Assembly (NCBI GenBank): GCA_003550325.1
Contig: QKWP01000270.1
Coordinates: 168,259-232,258, forward strand
DNA from: Gigaspora rosea
Taxonomy: Eukaryota; Glomeromycota; Glomeromycetes; Diversisporales; Gigasporaceae
Direction of reading: 5' to 3'
Length of the DNA: 64,000 nt
The notes under the pieces are model-generated. The model was given only the letters and a program-made list of their open reading frames with translations. It was not told where the DNA came from and searched no databases. A program made the position numbers and the translations under genes. Below are positions 11,975 through 23,172 of this stretch, piece by piece (within the stretch, counting starts at the first letter, position 1; every line of letters begins with the position of its first letter).

Positions 11975-12410
11975 AAAAAAAAAACTATTCCAGGAGTCTC
12001 CATTCCGGTACAAGTCGTCCATTTCAACTCTAATTTCACCCTTGTAGCAGTTTCCAAGCGCAATTCTCCCCTTAGAATTCTCCATCGATGCTGTGTTCGT
12101 TCTTTTCAACTCCAATTCCACTAATACTTTATGCTCGTTCTTATCAACTCCAATTACACTAGAATTCCCATCAATGTTGTTGTTTATACATATGTTCGTC
12201 CTTTTCAATTAAATTCCAGCTTTAAAGACTCATCGACACTGATCCTTATTTCCACTTGTCCATTCTTGTATTGTCTTCTGAGGGTAGCATGTTTGATGCC
12301 AAGTATGTGTTATATCGCTTGCAATTCACACATTTTCCACTTGTTCATTCTTGTATTGTCTTCTGAGGTTCGCATGTTTTACACCAAGCATGAGATACGT
12401 TAGATCACTT
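11975..12410 (-). pseudogene. Sel1-like repeat pseudogene remnant
   Basis: Read on the minus strand, this stretch gives worn Sel1-type pieces: IGVDKNEHKVL and LGNCYKGEIRVEMDD. These match the IGVEKNEHKAF and LGDCYEHGIGVKKNE units of the intact gene at 20660. Direct repeats at 12252-12320 and 12342-12405 correspond to further, more decayed units. Frames change between units and no continuous reading remains. It lies inside the 11.7-kb element, so either it was captured or that element inserted elsewhere before collecting it. Confidence 0.5.
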
Positions 12411-12419
12411 GCAAGAACG

Positions 12420-13567
12420 AAAAATTTGAAGAAAAAAAAAAATGTGAAACAAAGAGCTGGTACTTAGTATTGTACCAGTTCTAGTTTCCGGGTCAAGATC
12501 TCCAAGTCAAGATTTCAACACCGTACCATTTACTCTTCCTGGTGTACTTTGGAGCAAATTTTAGGAACGCGTCACATCCACTTCGTTATGAGAAAATTTG
12601 TTTCATGACCAGACGATCATCTAAATAGATGAATGGTAAGTATTCCTTGCATACATTTTTTTCAATTTATTTTTAATAATAAACATAGCATACTTCGAGT
12701 TCTGAGAAAGCGAAACCAGATTTGCCTCCACTCGAATCCCATTTTATACATCGTGAAAGTAACTGTATGTAAGTAATCTCACAGCCGCATTTACGTCTAA
12801 GTGAATCAAACTGATTAGCACAATAAATTTTATAGACGAAATTTGTAGAACCACCAGTAAATTCTATAAAATAAGATTATGAAAAAAGAAATAGAACGAA
12901 AAATGAAAATAAGAAAAAAAAGCATAAAACAAAAGGCTGGTACTTAACTTAGTAACAGTTCTAGCCTTTTCCATTCAAAGATCTCAATAAGTTGTTGGAA
13001 AATGCATCACCTAACGCTCTTCTTTCTTCAGAGCTGTGATTCCAATACTAGTCAGCATGGTGTTATTAAAAGAGTGCCATCTAATGCTTTTCTAAAGCTA
13101 GCTTTAACGATCGCTGTCAGTTACAACTCAATAAATAAGAATGTTAGCCGTAAACTAAGAAATGCAAAGTAAATAGAATGATCTACATATATATAATACA
13201 TATGAAATTCGTTTTTCTTATTTTTCGTTACCTTGTTTATAATGTACCACCCTTTCGAGCCAAACCTTTTTCAAAAGGTCTCGTGCAGGCGCATAATTTT
13301 GATCTACTTTTCAGACAAAAATTTTATAAGCTGAAGAAACATCATGCAGCTGAAGACAAAATGGTTGCCCAACTTTGGTGACACTATACTTTATGTAAAA
13401 ATGGTTATTTTTAATGTTTTTTATACTATTCGATTCATGAAAACCTCACGAATAATTTTGTCTTAGAAAACATTATATGTAGTAACTAAGACTTTAGACG
13501 AAATCTTTAAAAAAGTAACATAATCATTTTGTGTAATGTTCAAAAATAATATGGTTAAATTTTAGAT
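12420..13567. other. spacer at the right end of the 11.7-kb element
   Basis: Two similar segments (about 12453-12490 and 12928-12968) share GCTGGTACTTA and CAGTTCTAG. A frame at 13220-13381 reads FRAKPFSKGLVQAHNFDLLF and then a Lys/His-rich end; it could be an exon remnant but no splice partners are visible. Confidence 0.3.
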
Positions 13568-13586
13568 GTGACAAATCGGATGACTG

Positions 13587-14050
13587 TTAAGCTTATTAAA
13601 ATGATTATTGATTATAATAGGATTGGCCTTTTGGGCACGTGCTTCATTTAGGGCCTGTGAAACGCGAAATGAAAGTTCCGGATGATCTCTTAGAATTGCT
13701 TCCACCAAACTGCCCTCATTAAAAGGATGTGGGCACCCATCTTTACGAACAATTTTGAGTACACACTGATTCACACCAGACTTTGACAATCTGAAACCAA
13801 GTCTTTGCATGTTCAAGCAATAACCGACCAATTGCTCTTCTTCATGATCAGTTAAGACTTTTTTAGGACCTGGACGGTTAAGAGAGCCATCGTTCTTAAT
13901 AACTCGCCTAAAACTTGATTCCGGAATGCCGAAGACACGTGCGACACTCCTCTTACTTGGGGGCTTAGGGTCATTTGAAGAGTCTTTAATAAACTTAAGG
14001 GCTTCTTCAATCGCACGATTTCGAGTAGTTTCATTATTTTTAGGCTCCAT
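13587..14050 (-). pseudogene. pogo-like transposase, N-terminal piece (HTH region)
   Basis: The start codon is at 14050 and begins MEPKNNETTRN. Residues around 30-60 look like a psq-type helix-turn-helix (SVARVFGIPESSFRRVIK). A CENP-B-type second helix-turn-helix follows (LTDHEEEQLVGYCLNMQRLG, then the FRLSK segment). The piece ends in FNKL, where the TTAA target of the inner element lies. Residues after that (NSHPICHI) are encoded by the terminal repeat of the insertion, not by the transposase. The reading continues in frame at 1898 after removal of 1903-13586 and one TTAA. In the family this part binds the terminal repeats of the transposon. Confidence 0.88.
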
Positions 14051-14460
14051 ATTTTAAAGTTTTTTTTTTTACTTGTAAATTTAATATGCTAATAAATGTT
14101 ATGTCGTGTGACAAAGTAAACCGCGGTTAAAGGCTACAAAAAACATTCGCACTTCCACCACATTTATAAACTGACAGTTACACCTGATTGTGTGACCCAA
14201 AAAATTGATTGTTAATAGCGTCGCAAAACATTTGCCACGTCTACACTTTTATGGTTACACCTGATTGTGCGATCCAACATTGATCGCTAATAAACGTTTC
14301 AAACTCAAATTACGCGATGCATTTATAATGCGTTACATTAGCCTGCTCCCCTAATAATATAAAATAAAAGTATTGCATAGTAATCAGTTTAAAAAAATTA
14401 TTTTTATAAACGTACACGATTCTCTTCGCAAAACACAATTAGCAAATATTACTTTATCGG

Positions 14461-14573
14461 TGATATCATGTGACCTGTCGATCGGAATTGTACGATTTTG
14501 ACACCAATCGATGAGACGGATCGATTGGCACCAAAATCGTACAATTCTGATCGATGGGTCATAAGATATTAAA
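14461..14573. repeat. subterminal hairpin of the outer transposon
   Basis: GATATCATGTGACC-GATCGGAATTGTACGATTTT pairs with its inverted copy ending at 14573. It lies 3 bp inside the right terminal repeat. No equivalent is seen at the left end. Confidence 0.55.
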
Positions 14574-14602
14574 CCTGCGCCATAATACCCACGCCTACCT
14601 TA

Positions 14603-15064
14603 ATTAAAAAAATTTTTTTAATTAGTTCAATATCAAAAAGACATCCTTTGAATTTTTAAATATTCGATTTAATATTATAAAATATTTTAAATTAGATATT
14701 AATGTGAAATTAATGCATTTTACCTGAAAATATTTACGTGTTTTATAGCGTTGAAGACAGTTTTGGGCAAACCATAAATTATAGAATTTTTGCAGTCATG
14801 AAAGGCGCTGGTTTTAATTGGACAATAAGTGATATCAATGATGACATATCACGGATTACGGACGTGCAATATAAGCAGTGACTAACGTCAACCAAAGCTT
14901 GTTAAATATTCTATTTTCAATAAACTCATTGTACCCGTGCATAAGATTCCCGTATAACATCTACCAGTCGTAGTTATTGTTATCCATTAGATCTGAGGCA
15001 CAAAATAAAGAAATTACATATAATATTGAATTACATTCCACGGCCCCAATGTTCTCCCATGAAC
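14603..15064. other. AT-rich spacer
   Basis: No gene, RNA gene or clear repeat is seen between the outer transposon and the next foldback element. Confidence 0.4.
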
Positions 15065-15496
15065 ATTTCTGATGATATTTTTATGATGACGTAATGCCGT
15101 GAAAATAGAGTACCTTAGCCATGGCAAAAAAAGTTCTGGTCATGTGACGATCTGCAGTAAATTAGCCAATAAGGAATTCAAATTTGGTGTAACGTAACAC
15201 GATCAGGAAAATTCAAAACAAACGTTCGCTCTAAAGGAAATTAGAAGAAATCGCTTATTTCTCGACAAACTTCATAAGAAACAACCTTCTGCGCACTAAC
15301 AAAAAATGTCGAGGAGGTAATTTTACCTATAGTACTCTCTAAACCTGACCCTGTTCCTAACCCTAACCCTAATCTAAATAAACTTAAAGATTTTTATCGG
15401 TTATCACATGACCAGAACTTTTTTTGCCATGGCTAGGGTACTCGTGAAAATATCAACACGGACATTACGTCATCAGTAAAAATTTTAATCAGAAAT
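15065..15496. mobile_element. 432-bp foldback MITE with long inverted arms
   Basis: The arms include ATTTCTGATGA, GATGACGTAATG and a nearly perfect stretch of about 39 bp running from GAGTACCTTAGCCATGG to GGTCATGTGA. The unpaired middle carries AAAAATGTCGAGGAGG and a CCTAACCCTAACCCTAA telomere-like run at 15350-15375. The same middle occurs in the elements at 20249 and 43088, which have different ends. Confidence 0.72.
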
Positions 15497-15532
15497 GCTA
15501 CGGGCATAGAAATCGCGAAATATATCAGTTAT

Positions 15533-15611
15533 TCCACGTGCGCCGTGAACACCGTATATTGCCACGGCTTCGCCGTGCTAATCCATGATATTCACAACAG
15601 TCCGTGGAATA
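15533..15611. repeat. ATTCCACG hairpin
   Basis: ATTCCACG at the left pairs with CGTGGAAT at the right, with a smaller GCCACGGCTTCGCCGTG hairpin in between. A further ATTCCACGG lies at about 15034, so this may be the outer edge of a nested element around 15065-15496. Confidence 0.45.
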
Positions 15612-16150
15612 ATATCACACCTAGAATACTGAAATAGCATACCAGACTAAAGCATAGGTATATTTTTAACGATATCATACGCAAACCATATATATTCATA
15701 AGCTAAATAAACGCCTAAATGAGGAATGTGAAAGATGAATTATCGTTATACTTAAAAGTAAATCAAAACAAGTAAGGATTAAATGAGAGGTGAATAGTTA
15801 AAAATTCATCTTTTATGGGTTTCAGAATGAAGTATTTAATTAAAAAGTTTTTTAAATCGCATTATGAAAATGATGAAATATTTAATCTAGATAAATGAAA
15901 TACTGCATTTAGTTTAAATGGGGTCAATGAAAAAAAATAACATATTTCAGAAATTGTGGAAGTTTTAAAAATCTTATTTGTACTTAAAAATTTTGAAATC
16001 GGAAAATGAAATGAGAGTGTTTGAAGACCCCATTTCGTGAAATCAGTAAATTTCTAATAACAAAGACTATAAATTTCGAATTATCATAAATGAAATAAAC
16101 TTGATTCTTCGCTTATTTGGATGATGATACTAGAATAACCGATCATTAAA

Positions 16151-16564
16151 AAGCATGATTAAAAATCCATCTGATTGGCTGTCGATCCTTATAGTAATTC
16201 CCTATATAAAAATACGATCGATCATATGAAAAGTCACAAACGAATCTGATTATATCAGATTAAATTTGCTAGAAGCAAGTAATATTGGAAAACAATATTT
16301 CTTTAAAATTTCGGTAACCGTTAATTATAAAAATTTATGACTTGCTATTTGCAAGTAAAAAAATTACATAATAAATAGCTAACGAAATTTTAAAGAAATA
16401 TTGTTCTCCGACGTTACTTGCTTCTAGCAAATTTAATCTGATATAATCAGATTCGTTAGTGACTTTTCATATGATCGATCGTATTTTTGTATGGGACGTT
16501 TACCTAATCAGCCAATGAAAATTCAAAGATCGGCAACCAATCAGATGGATTTTTAATCATGCTT
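16151..16564. mobile_element. 414-bp foldback element with 7-bp target duplication
   Basis: Left and right arms begin AAGCATGATTAAAAATCCAT in inverted orientation and continue for about 170 bp (GATCGATCATATGAAAAGTC, CTAGAAGCAAGTAA). The 7-bp CATTAAA flanks both ends (16144-16150 and 16565-16571). The duplication length suggests a hAT- or Mutator-like mobiliser, but the arms alone do not decide it. Confidence 0.75.
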
Positions 16565-16571
16565 CATTAAA

Positions 16572-19500
16572 AGTAGACAATTTATACTATTTAGAATTAT
16601 CGGTATTAAAATTAATTTATTTCGAAAATATTTTGGTGTTTAAAATTCCTATTTATGGTAAACGAAACAAAGTATTGGGAAGCTTGATTATTTAATACTG
16701 AATTTTTTTACAATCTTAAATTTCTTTTGAAATTCTTCAAAGAAGGTTTGCTCGGATAACTCCTATTTCAATTCCTATTTAATTTTCTGATTTCGAAAAT
16801 TTCAAATTAGAAATAGGACTTTCGAATTCCCACTTATTTTCAAAGCAAAGTCAACTCAGAAACCCCCTATTGGGTTTCAAAGTTAACAAATAAGTGATGT
16901 ATTTTCGAAAATAGAAATTTCAATAGAGTTTTTACTACGTTGTATTATAAATCGGAAAAATAAAATATGATTCTCTGATTTTAATTTTGAAACCCTACTA
17001 TTTAAAACATCCTACTTATTTTCAAAATACGCCACTTATTAAGGATGAAAAAAAGGTTTAACTGAGGGGTTTCAGAATTAAAAAAAAAACAAATAGCAAT
17101 AAATGGGAGTTCTAAAAATCTCATTTGCGTGTCAAAATTTTAAAATCGGAAATAAAATTGGAGTGTTTAGAGGCTCCCATTGGAAAATGAAATAAAGCTA
17201 ATACATCGCTCATCTGTCAAAATTTAGATCCTGCGCACTTAAATTTCTGAAACTCCTCAGTAAAAATGCTATATAAAAATCCTACATATTTTCGAAATGT
17301 GTCACTTAATTTTGAAAAGGTTCTTTCATTCTCGCTGGTAATATCATGATAAATCATGCAAGATGGAATGGTTATTGATTATGTTGTTTCGAGTCCACAG
17401 TATTTTTTCATAATGTTAATCCAGTACAATTTATTGATATTGTCAACAGGTCAACAATTTCATTGCCATATATTTGAGAATAATTGATAAAGGTATGGTA
17501 TAGTTTTTATTCAAGGTCTGAAGGCAAACATTTTATTAAAGAGAAATAAGGTTACAAAGGCCTTATTTAGTTATTTCTATAATATCATTAGATCACTTCT
17601 GTAACCATTGATCTTATTTTTTTTATAAATATCTGTAACTTAAGAAAATGTCCTTTAATTATGTAGTTTCAAGATGATTAGGAAAATCATTCATTGGCTT
17701 ATAGATAAATATCCCGTAAATATATATTAAATTATTAAAACAATATAATGATGACTTTTATTAAAGATTTATTTAATAGTGATTTCAAATGATTCTATTA
17801 ATGCAATATCTAGTGAGTAACTTTTAGTGGTTGGGCTCGTGCCAAAACTCATAATTCGCGAATTAAACCAAGGAGTACCAGTTTTACTCGAATCATTTGA
17901 TCGAGCTAACTCTTTCGAGATTTACTTGATTCAAATTACTTTGGTTTTTAAAAATTAAATTAGCATTTACAAAGGCGTGTATATTTCATATTGCGATAAG
18001 CAAAGGAAAGTTTATTTCACAAATATTATTAATATGTAATATATTTTTATTCTCGACTTAAAAATTACACGATTTGAATCATGACAAATTCGAGATTTTT
18101 CGAGCAACGAATTGACGAGTCTAATCACTAGTAACCTAAGGATGCCTCAAAAATATCAAATGACTTAAGTATTCTAGAGTTTAGAGATTCACCAACTTTT
18201 AATTAAGTAACAATAGTAAATTATTTAAAGTTTATCAAGGAATATTATTGCGATCTTTGATTGAGTGTAAATTATTTAAGTAAGGAATATTATAGCGATC
18301 TTTGATGGAGTGAGTTCCGAGTTTTTGGTTACTTTTAATATTTTAGTCAAGTTAATACAATAATAAGGGATTGTTTAACAAGATTTAGACATCAATAACG
18401 TCGATACCTGCTACTTATTGGGAATAAAGAGCTGAATTCCTCCATTTTATCCATTGTCAATGTTGTTTAAAGTAGTTACAATATATGAGAAGTCGATAGT
18501 ATGCTAATTTTTTTAAAAAAAGATTAAAAATCAAATTTTAAGAAATAACGCCCTACAACTCTAATAAAACTTGCTTTACTTATTTTTGTTTTTTAAAAAA
18601 TTGGTTTAAACTATGAACAATGTAAAATTCAATTGAACATTAGAGCTAATCACACAAAAGTCCTAATACATATAAAAAGGCATCTAAAAATAAATGTACG
18701 TACGTACGTACATACGGTGCAAGAAATTTAAACCTTAATCTTTATATAAAGATAATAAATACATAAACTAGTAGTGAATACAAATTTCTTAAATTATCAA
18801 TTTCAATAAATGAAGGATTCTCAATTCTTGAATAGAAACAATGCGCCAAGAATAATATGCACATAATTGCAACTATACAATGCATATGTACTTGAAGCTA
18901 TTGAAAATGACGTATATAGTTTAGCGCAATGCGTTAGTTGACCTTTATTCTTATATAAAGTGATTGAGATTTTTAGATTTTCTGCATCGTACGTACGTAA
19001 ATCAACAACTTATATAGCATTGAATATATGGCAAAGTGGTTACAGTACGGAAACGCATATGGAAACCATAATAATACTTCTGGCTTGTAAAAGAAAAAAT
19101 TCATCAAAATTGTTTTCTACAAGATTTCTTTACCATAACCAGAAGACAGGATCCACTAGTATTTTTTCCTAACTTACTATAAAAGGATTACTTATAAAAA
19201 GTTGAAATTTGCGTCTATGTTAACCGCACACACGAACAAAGTTTAGTTGGTAAATATAATTTTGGACGTCTGTCTTAATCTGTACTGCATACAGTACAAT
19301 ATAACTTTACTAAATACCTTATGTCATTCCGTTCTTAGTATGTACGAACGTACAGTACGTACATACATAACAAGCTAATTTAGTAAAGTTCAATACTCCA
19401 TATACTACCAATTCTAAGTCAGGCTGATTCTAGCTATAATGTTTAGAACTTTAAAGTTTCGAAATTGAAACTTAGGTTTAAAAATCTAAATTTTATGATA

Positions 19501-20248
19501 TATCTTTATGGCCCTGTTGTATTATTACATCTTTTGACAATCAATTTTATACTTATCAAAAATGCACCAACCCTAGTAATATTGATCAATTATTAAGTCT
19601 TCAAAGTAACTACGTACAGTACTTTCTTAATAGAAATATGAAATTGATTGTCAAATGGTGCAAATCAGATTAAAATGAAATGTAGCATCTTATGCTGAAA
19701 ATTTAAGTTATTTTATTATGAAATTATAAAATTTTAGAGGGCTTCTTCAGGGGTGTTTTTTTTTTATAGTTTGGTTAGGGTTTAGAGTTAGGGTTATTAA
19801 TAAAAGAGTATATGTGGATTTTAGTAGGTATTATAGATTTAAATAGAGACTCTGGATTTCAGCATAAGCCAATTTCAGCATAAGCCGCCACATGCATTAA
19901 GTATTAAGTTAAAGTAACATACAGACGATATTTCTGTGTCATGTTTTCAAGATTTGAAACTTACATGTAACGTTTCAACCAGCTTTTTTAAGCTTTATAT
20001 ACGGCTAATATAATAATAAATAACAGAATATTTGCTACTAATTGAAGTTCTCGTGGATGCTGATTATTTTTTGATTATTTTGAACAATATATAAAAAAGT
20101 TCTTTCGAAATTAGGGATTGCCTTTATCATGACTTTTTTATTAGTGAAACGTTACATTCTCAAACAGTACTTTAAGCTGTATAAATAAATTACCCAGGCA
20201 TTACCCGGACGATTGGTTTATGTCAGCCAATCAAGGCATATGAGAGTT
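16572..20248. other. long AT-rich non-coding stretch
   Basis: Degenerate pieces of TTTTCGAAAATAGAAATT and GGGTTTCAGAA recur between 15820 and 17340. Between 18690 and 19380 TACG/CGTA tetranucleotide runs are over-represented (for example at 18696 and 19345). A TTAGGG-like run (GGTTAGGGTTTAGAGTTAGGG) lies at 19774-19796. I see no gene. Confidence 0.45.
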
Positions 20249-20465
20249 TGGGCAGATTACGTAATAATCAACCAATCAAATTGTTAAACCCGGATCAGCC
20301 CAAGCGAAAAAAAAAGGAAAATGTGAAAAATATAAAAAACGGTAGCCTAAACCCACCCTGGTGCATTAGTTAAAAATGTCGAGGAGGTGATTTTACCTAT
20401 ATAATTATCTCTAACCCTAGCCCAACCTTAATGTTAATGAATAACATATTTCATGTGATCTGCCC
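20249..20465. mobile_element. MITE with GGGCAGAT ends and telomere-like middle
   Basis: The left arm GGGCAGATTACGTAAT pairs with the right arm, which reads GGGCAGATCACATGAAAT when reverse-complemented. The middle has AAAAATGTCGAGGAGGTGAT and CTAACCCTAGCCC. It shares that middle with the elements at 15065 and 43088. It lies about 200 bp upstream of the Sel1-repeat gene, in its promoter region. Confidence 0.6.
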
Positions 20466-20659
20466 GCTTTAAGAAAAAGGAAATGATATGAATTCATTGT
20501 ATACCGAATGAGTTGTACAATTGTTACATTAATTATTGTAATCTCCTTTGTCGTAAACAATCATTAAATTGGAGCTTGTTATTTTGGATACAATTAATTG
20601 CATAGTATAAGAATTAAAAGGCGTAAATAAGGATTCATTTTTTATCAAAATTTGCAGAG

Positions 20660-23014
20660 ATGGGAAACGCTACTGCAAAAAATCAAACAGAATACTGCCC
20701 TTCAAAGGGAATAAGAACTAAGAAGGATGAAAATAAAACATTTGCTCATTATCAAAAATCTGCTAAGATAGAAAATATCAATGGAACATATAATATTAGA
20801 TATTATTATCTAGACAGAATTGAGGTTGAAAAGGACGAACATAAGGCATTCACTTATTATCAAGAATCAGTGAATATGGGTGACGCTGACGAAACAAACA
20901 ATGTTGGATATTTTTATGAACAAGGAGTTGGAACTGAAAAGAATGAACTAAAGGCATTCATTTATTACCAAAAATCAGCAGAAGTGAGAGATGCTAACGG
21001 AATATGTAATGTTGGACATTGTTATGAAAAAGAGATTGGAGTTGAAAAGAATGAACTTAAAGCATTCATTTATTATAAAAAATCCGCTAATATGGGCTAT
21101 GCTAAAGGAATGCATATGGTTGGATATTGTTATGAAAAAGGAATTGGAGTTAAAAAGGATAAACATGAGGCATTCAAATATTATAAAAAATCAGCAGATA
21201 TCATAAGTAATATTGGTTATTGTTATGAAAAAGGAATTGGAGTTGTAAAGGATGAACATAAGGCGTTTATTCATTATCAAAAATCAGCAGAGATGGATGA
21301 TCCTGGCGGAATATTTAATGTTGGATATTGTTATCAAAATGGAATTGGGGTTGAAAAGGATGATCATAAGGCATTCACTTATTATCAAGAATCAGCGAAT
21401 ATGGGTGACGCTGATGGAACAAATAGCGTTGGATATTGTTATGAACAAGGAATTGGAGCTGAAAAGAATGAACAGAAGGCATTTATTTATTATCAAAAAT
21501 CGGCTAGGGGAGGGAATGCTAATGGAGCATATAATGTTGGATGTTGTTATCAAAGTGGAATTGGTGTCAAAAAGAATGTTCGTAAGGCATTTATTTGTTA
21601 TCAGAAATCAGCAGAGATGGGGCATAGTAAAGGAATATATAATGTTGGACAATGTTATAATAATGGAATTGGAGTTCAAATGGATAAATATAAGGCATTC
21701 GTCTATTATCGAAAATCTGCATATATGGGTGATGCTAATGGGATATATCATGCTGGTTATTGTTATCAAAATGGAATTGGGGTTGAAAAAGATGAGCATA
21801 AGGCATTCATATATTATCAAAAATCAGCAGAGATGGGTGATGCTGGTGGAGCATATAAAGTTGGATATTGTTATCGAAATGGAATTGGAGTTGAAAAGGA
21901 TAAATATAAAGCATTTGAATATTATAGCAAATCAGCCAAGATGATGCATGTCAATGGAACTTTTATGGTTGGACACTGTTACGATAAAGGGTTAGGGGTT
22001 GAAAAGGATAAATGTAAAGCATTTGAATATTATAAAAAATCAGCAGAGATGGGGCATACTCGTGGAATATATAACGTTGGATATTATTATCTTAATGGAA
22101 CCGGTATTGAAAAGGACGAACATAAGGCATTCACTTATTATTGTAAATCTGCAGAAATGAGGCATGCTAGTGGAACAAATATGGTCGGATATTGCTATCA
22201 ATATGGAATTGGAATTGAAAAGAATGAACATAAGGCATTCATTCATTATGAAGAATCTGCAAAGATAGGGGATGATAGCGGAACATGTAATGTTGGATAT
22301 TGTTATGAAAAAGGAATAGGAGTTGAAAAAGATGAATATAAAGCATTTGATTATTATAAAAAGTCTGCAAATATGAAAAATACTAGTGCAATTTATAACC
22401 TTGGAGATTGTTATGAACACGGAATAGGAGTTAAAAAAAATGAACGCAGGGCATTTTATTATTATAAAAAATCTGCTGAGTTGGGAAATACAACTGCAAT
22501 TAATCAAATTGGATATTGTTACAAAAACGGTATAGGGGTTGAAAAGAATGAACTTCAAGCATTCAATTGTTATCAAAAATCTGCTAAGATGGGAAATGCT
22601 GATGGAATAAATAACCTTGCATACTGTTATGGAAATGGAATAAGGGTTGAAAAAGATGAGCATAAAGCATTTATTCATTATCAAAAATCTGCCGAGATGG
22701 GAAATGCTAGTGCATTTTATAATCTTGGAGATTGTTATCGAAATGGAATTGGGATTGAAAAGGATGAAAACCAAGCATTTATTCATTATCAAAGATCTGC
22801 GAAGATGGGAAACGTTAGCGGAATATATAGTTTTGGTCGTTGTTTTCACTATGGAATAGGTGTTGAAAAGGATGAAAATAAGGCATTCACTTATTATCGT
22901 AAATCTGCAAAGATGGGTTATTCTAACGGAATGTCTCTAGTTGGCTATTGTTATCGAAATGGGTTTGGAATACCAAGAGACTTACAGAAGGCTGACTTTT
23001 GGTATAAAATGTAA
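20660..23014 (+). CDS. Sel1-like repeat protein, 784 residues
   Basis: The protein is almost entirely a run of 36-residue Sel1 repeats; I count 21 full units and a final part unit. A typical unit reads GYCYEKGIGVEKDEHKAF, then YYQKSAEMG. One unit near residue 180 is about six residues short. The C-terminus GIPRDLQKADFWYKM is the usual cap. Sel1 repeats form alpha-solenoids that scaffold protein interactions; in Glomeromycotina they often accompany kinases. There is no signal peptide or membrane segment. The start is uncertain: TTTGCAG just before the ATG is a good splice acceptor and the first codons match mid-repeat sequence (MGNA), so an upstream exon is possible. No premature stop occurs. 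A kinase gene follows 160 bp downstream on the same strand. Confidence 0.9.
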   Translation: MGNATAKNQTEYCPSKGIRTKKDENKTFAHYQKSAKIENINGTYNIRYYYLDRIEVEKDEHKAFTYYQESVNMGDADETNNVGYFYEQGVGTEKNELKAFIYYQKSAEVRDANGICNVGHCYEKEIGVEKNELKAFIYYKKSANMGYAKGMHMVGYCYEKGIGVKKDKHEAFKYYKKSADIISNIGYCYEKGIGVVKDEHKAFIHYQKSAEMDDPGGIFNVGYCYQNGIGVEKDDHKAFTYYQESANMGDADGTNSVGYCYEQGIGAEKNEQKAFIYYQKSARGGNANGAYNVGCCYQSGIGVKKNVRKAFICYQKSAEMGHSKGIYNVGQCYNNGIGVQMDKYKAFVYYRKSAYMGDANGIYHAGYCYQNGIGVEKDEHKAFIYYQKSAEMGDAGGAYKVGYCYRNGIGVEKDKYKAFEYYSKSAKMMHVNGTFMVGHCYDKGLGVEKDKCKAFEYYKKSAEMGHTRGIYNVGYYYLNGTGIEKDEHKAFTYYCKSAEMRHASGTNMVGYCYQYGIGIEKNEHKAFIHYEESAKIGDDSGTCNVGYCYEKGIGVEKDEYKAFDYYKKSANMKNTSAIYNLGDCYEHGIGVKKNERRAFYYYKKSAELGNTTAINQIGYCYKNGIGVEKNELQAFNCYQKSAKMGNADGINNLAYCYGNGIRVEKDEHKAFIHYQKSAEMGNASAFYNLGDCYRNGIGIEKDENQAFIHYQRSAKMGNVSGIYSFGRCFHYGIGVEKDENKAFTYYRKSAKMGYSNGMSLVGYCYRNGFGIPRDLQKADFWYKM

Positions 23015-23172
23015 AGTAATATATTTATTTATCTTTATGTTTTTAGATAATTATGATTGTATAATATATACTTTTCAAATAATAACTAGGGAAAAAAATA
23101 AGATATTAGGTAATGATTCTGATTATTCTATTCACTTTTAAAATTGAGATTTATTAAATGATCTTTTTTTAG

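Larger units (their letters stand above)
1903..13586. mobile_element. 11.7-kb DNA element with 19-bp perfect TIRs and TTAA target duplication
   Basis: The termini are CAGTCATCCGATTTGTCAC at 1903-1921 and its exact reverse complement at 13568-13586. TTAA flanks both (1899-1902 and 13587-13590). The two flanks are the two halves of one transposase gene, and that gene is restored in frame by excision, so the boundaries are firmly set. TTAA duplications are known from piggyBac, Kolobok and Sola3 elements, but the CAGTC terminus does not match the usual piggyBac CCY or Kolobok ends as I know them. The largest internal gene is the decayed reading at 5637-9093, a candidate for the element's own transposase, though it could also be a passenger. 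The element has itself been invaded by MITEs. Confidence 0.85.
173..14600 (-). mobile_element. pogo/Tigger-like DNA transposon (outer element of a nest)
   Basis: The ends are 25-bp terminal inverted repeats at 173-197 and 14576-14600 that differ at one base and begin AGGTAGGCRTGGGTATTATG. Each is flanked by TA (171-172 and 14601-14602), the target duplication expected for Tc1/mariner-pogo elements. The transposase lies on the minus strand and runs from 14050 down to 385. It shows the pogo/CENP-B order: DNA-binding helix-turn-helix region, NMDETG, a second catalytic Asp in ILDGHKSH, then a degraded third motif. Subtracting the 11.7-kb insertion and a small retro-insertion leaves about 2.6 kb, a normal size for this family. 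The copy is dead: it is split, frameshifted and carries stop codons. Confidence 0.9.

Noticed and set aside
20975..22859. Long frames in other phases and on the minus strand of the Sel1 gene
   Set aside because: They are shadows of the 108-bp coding repeat.
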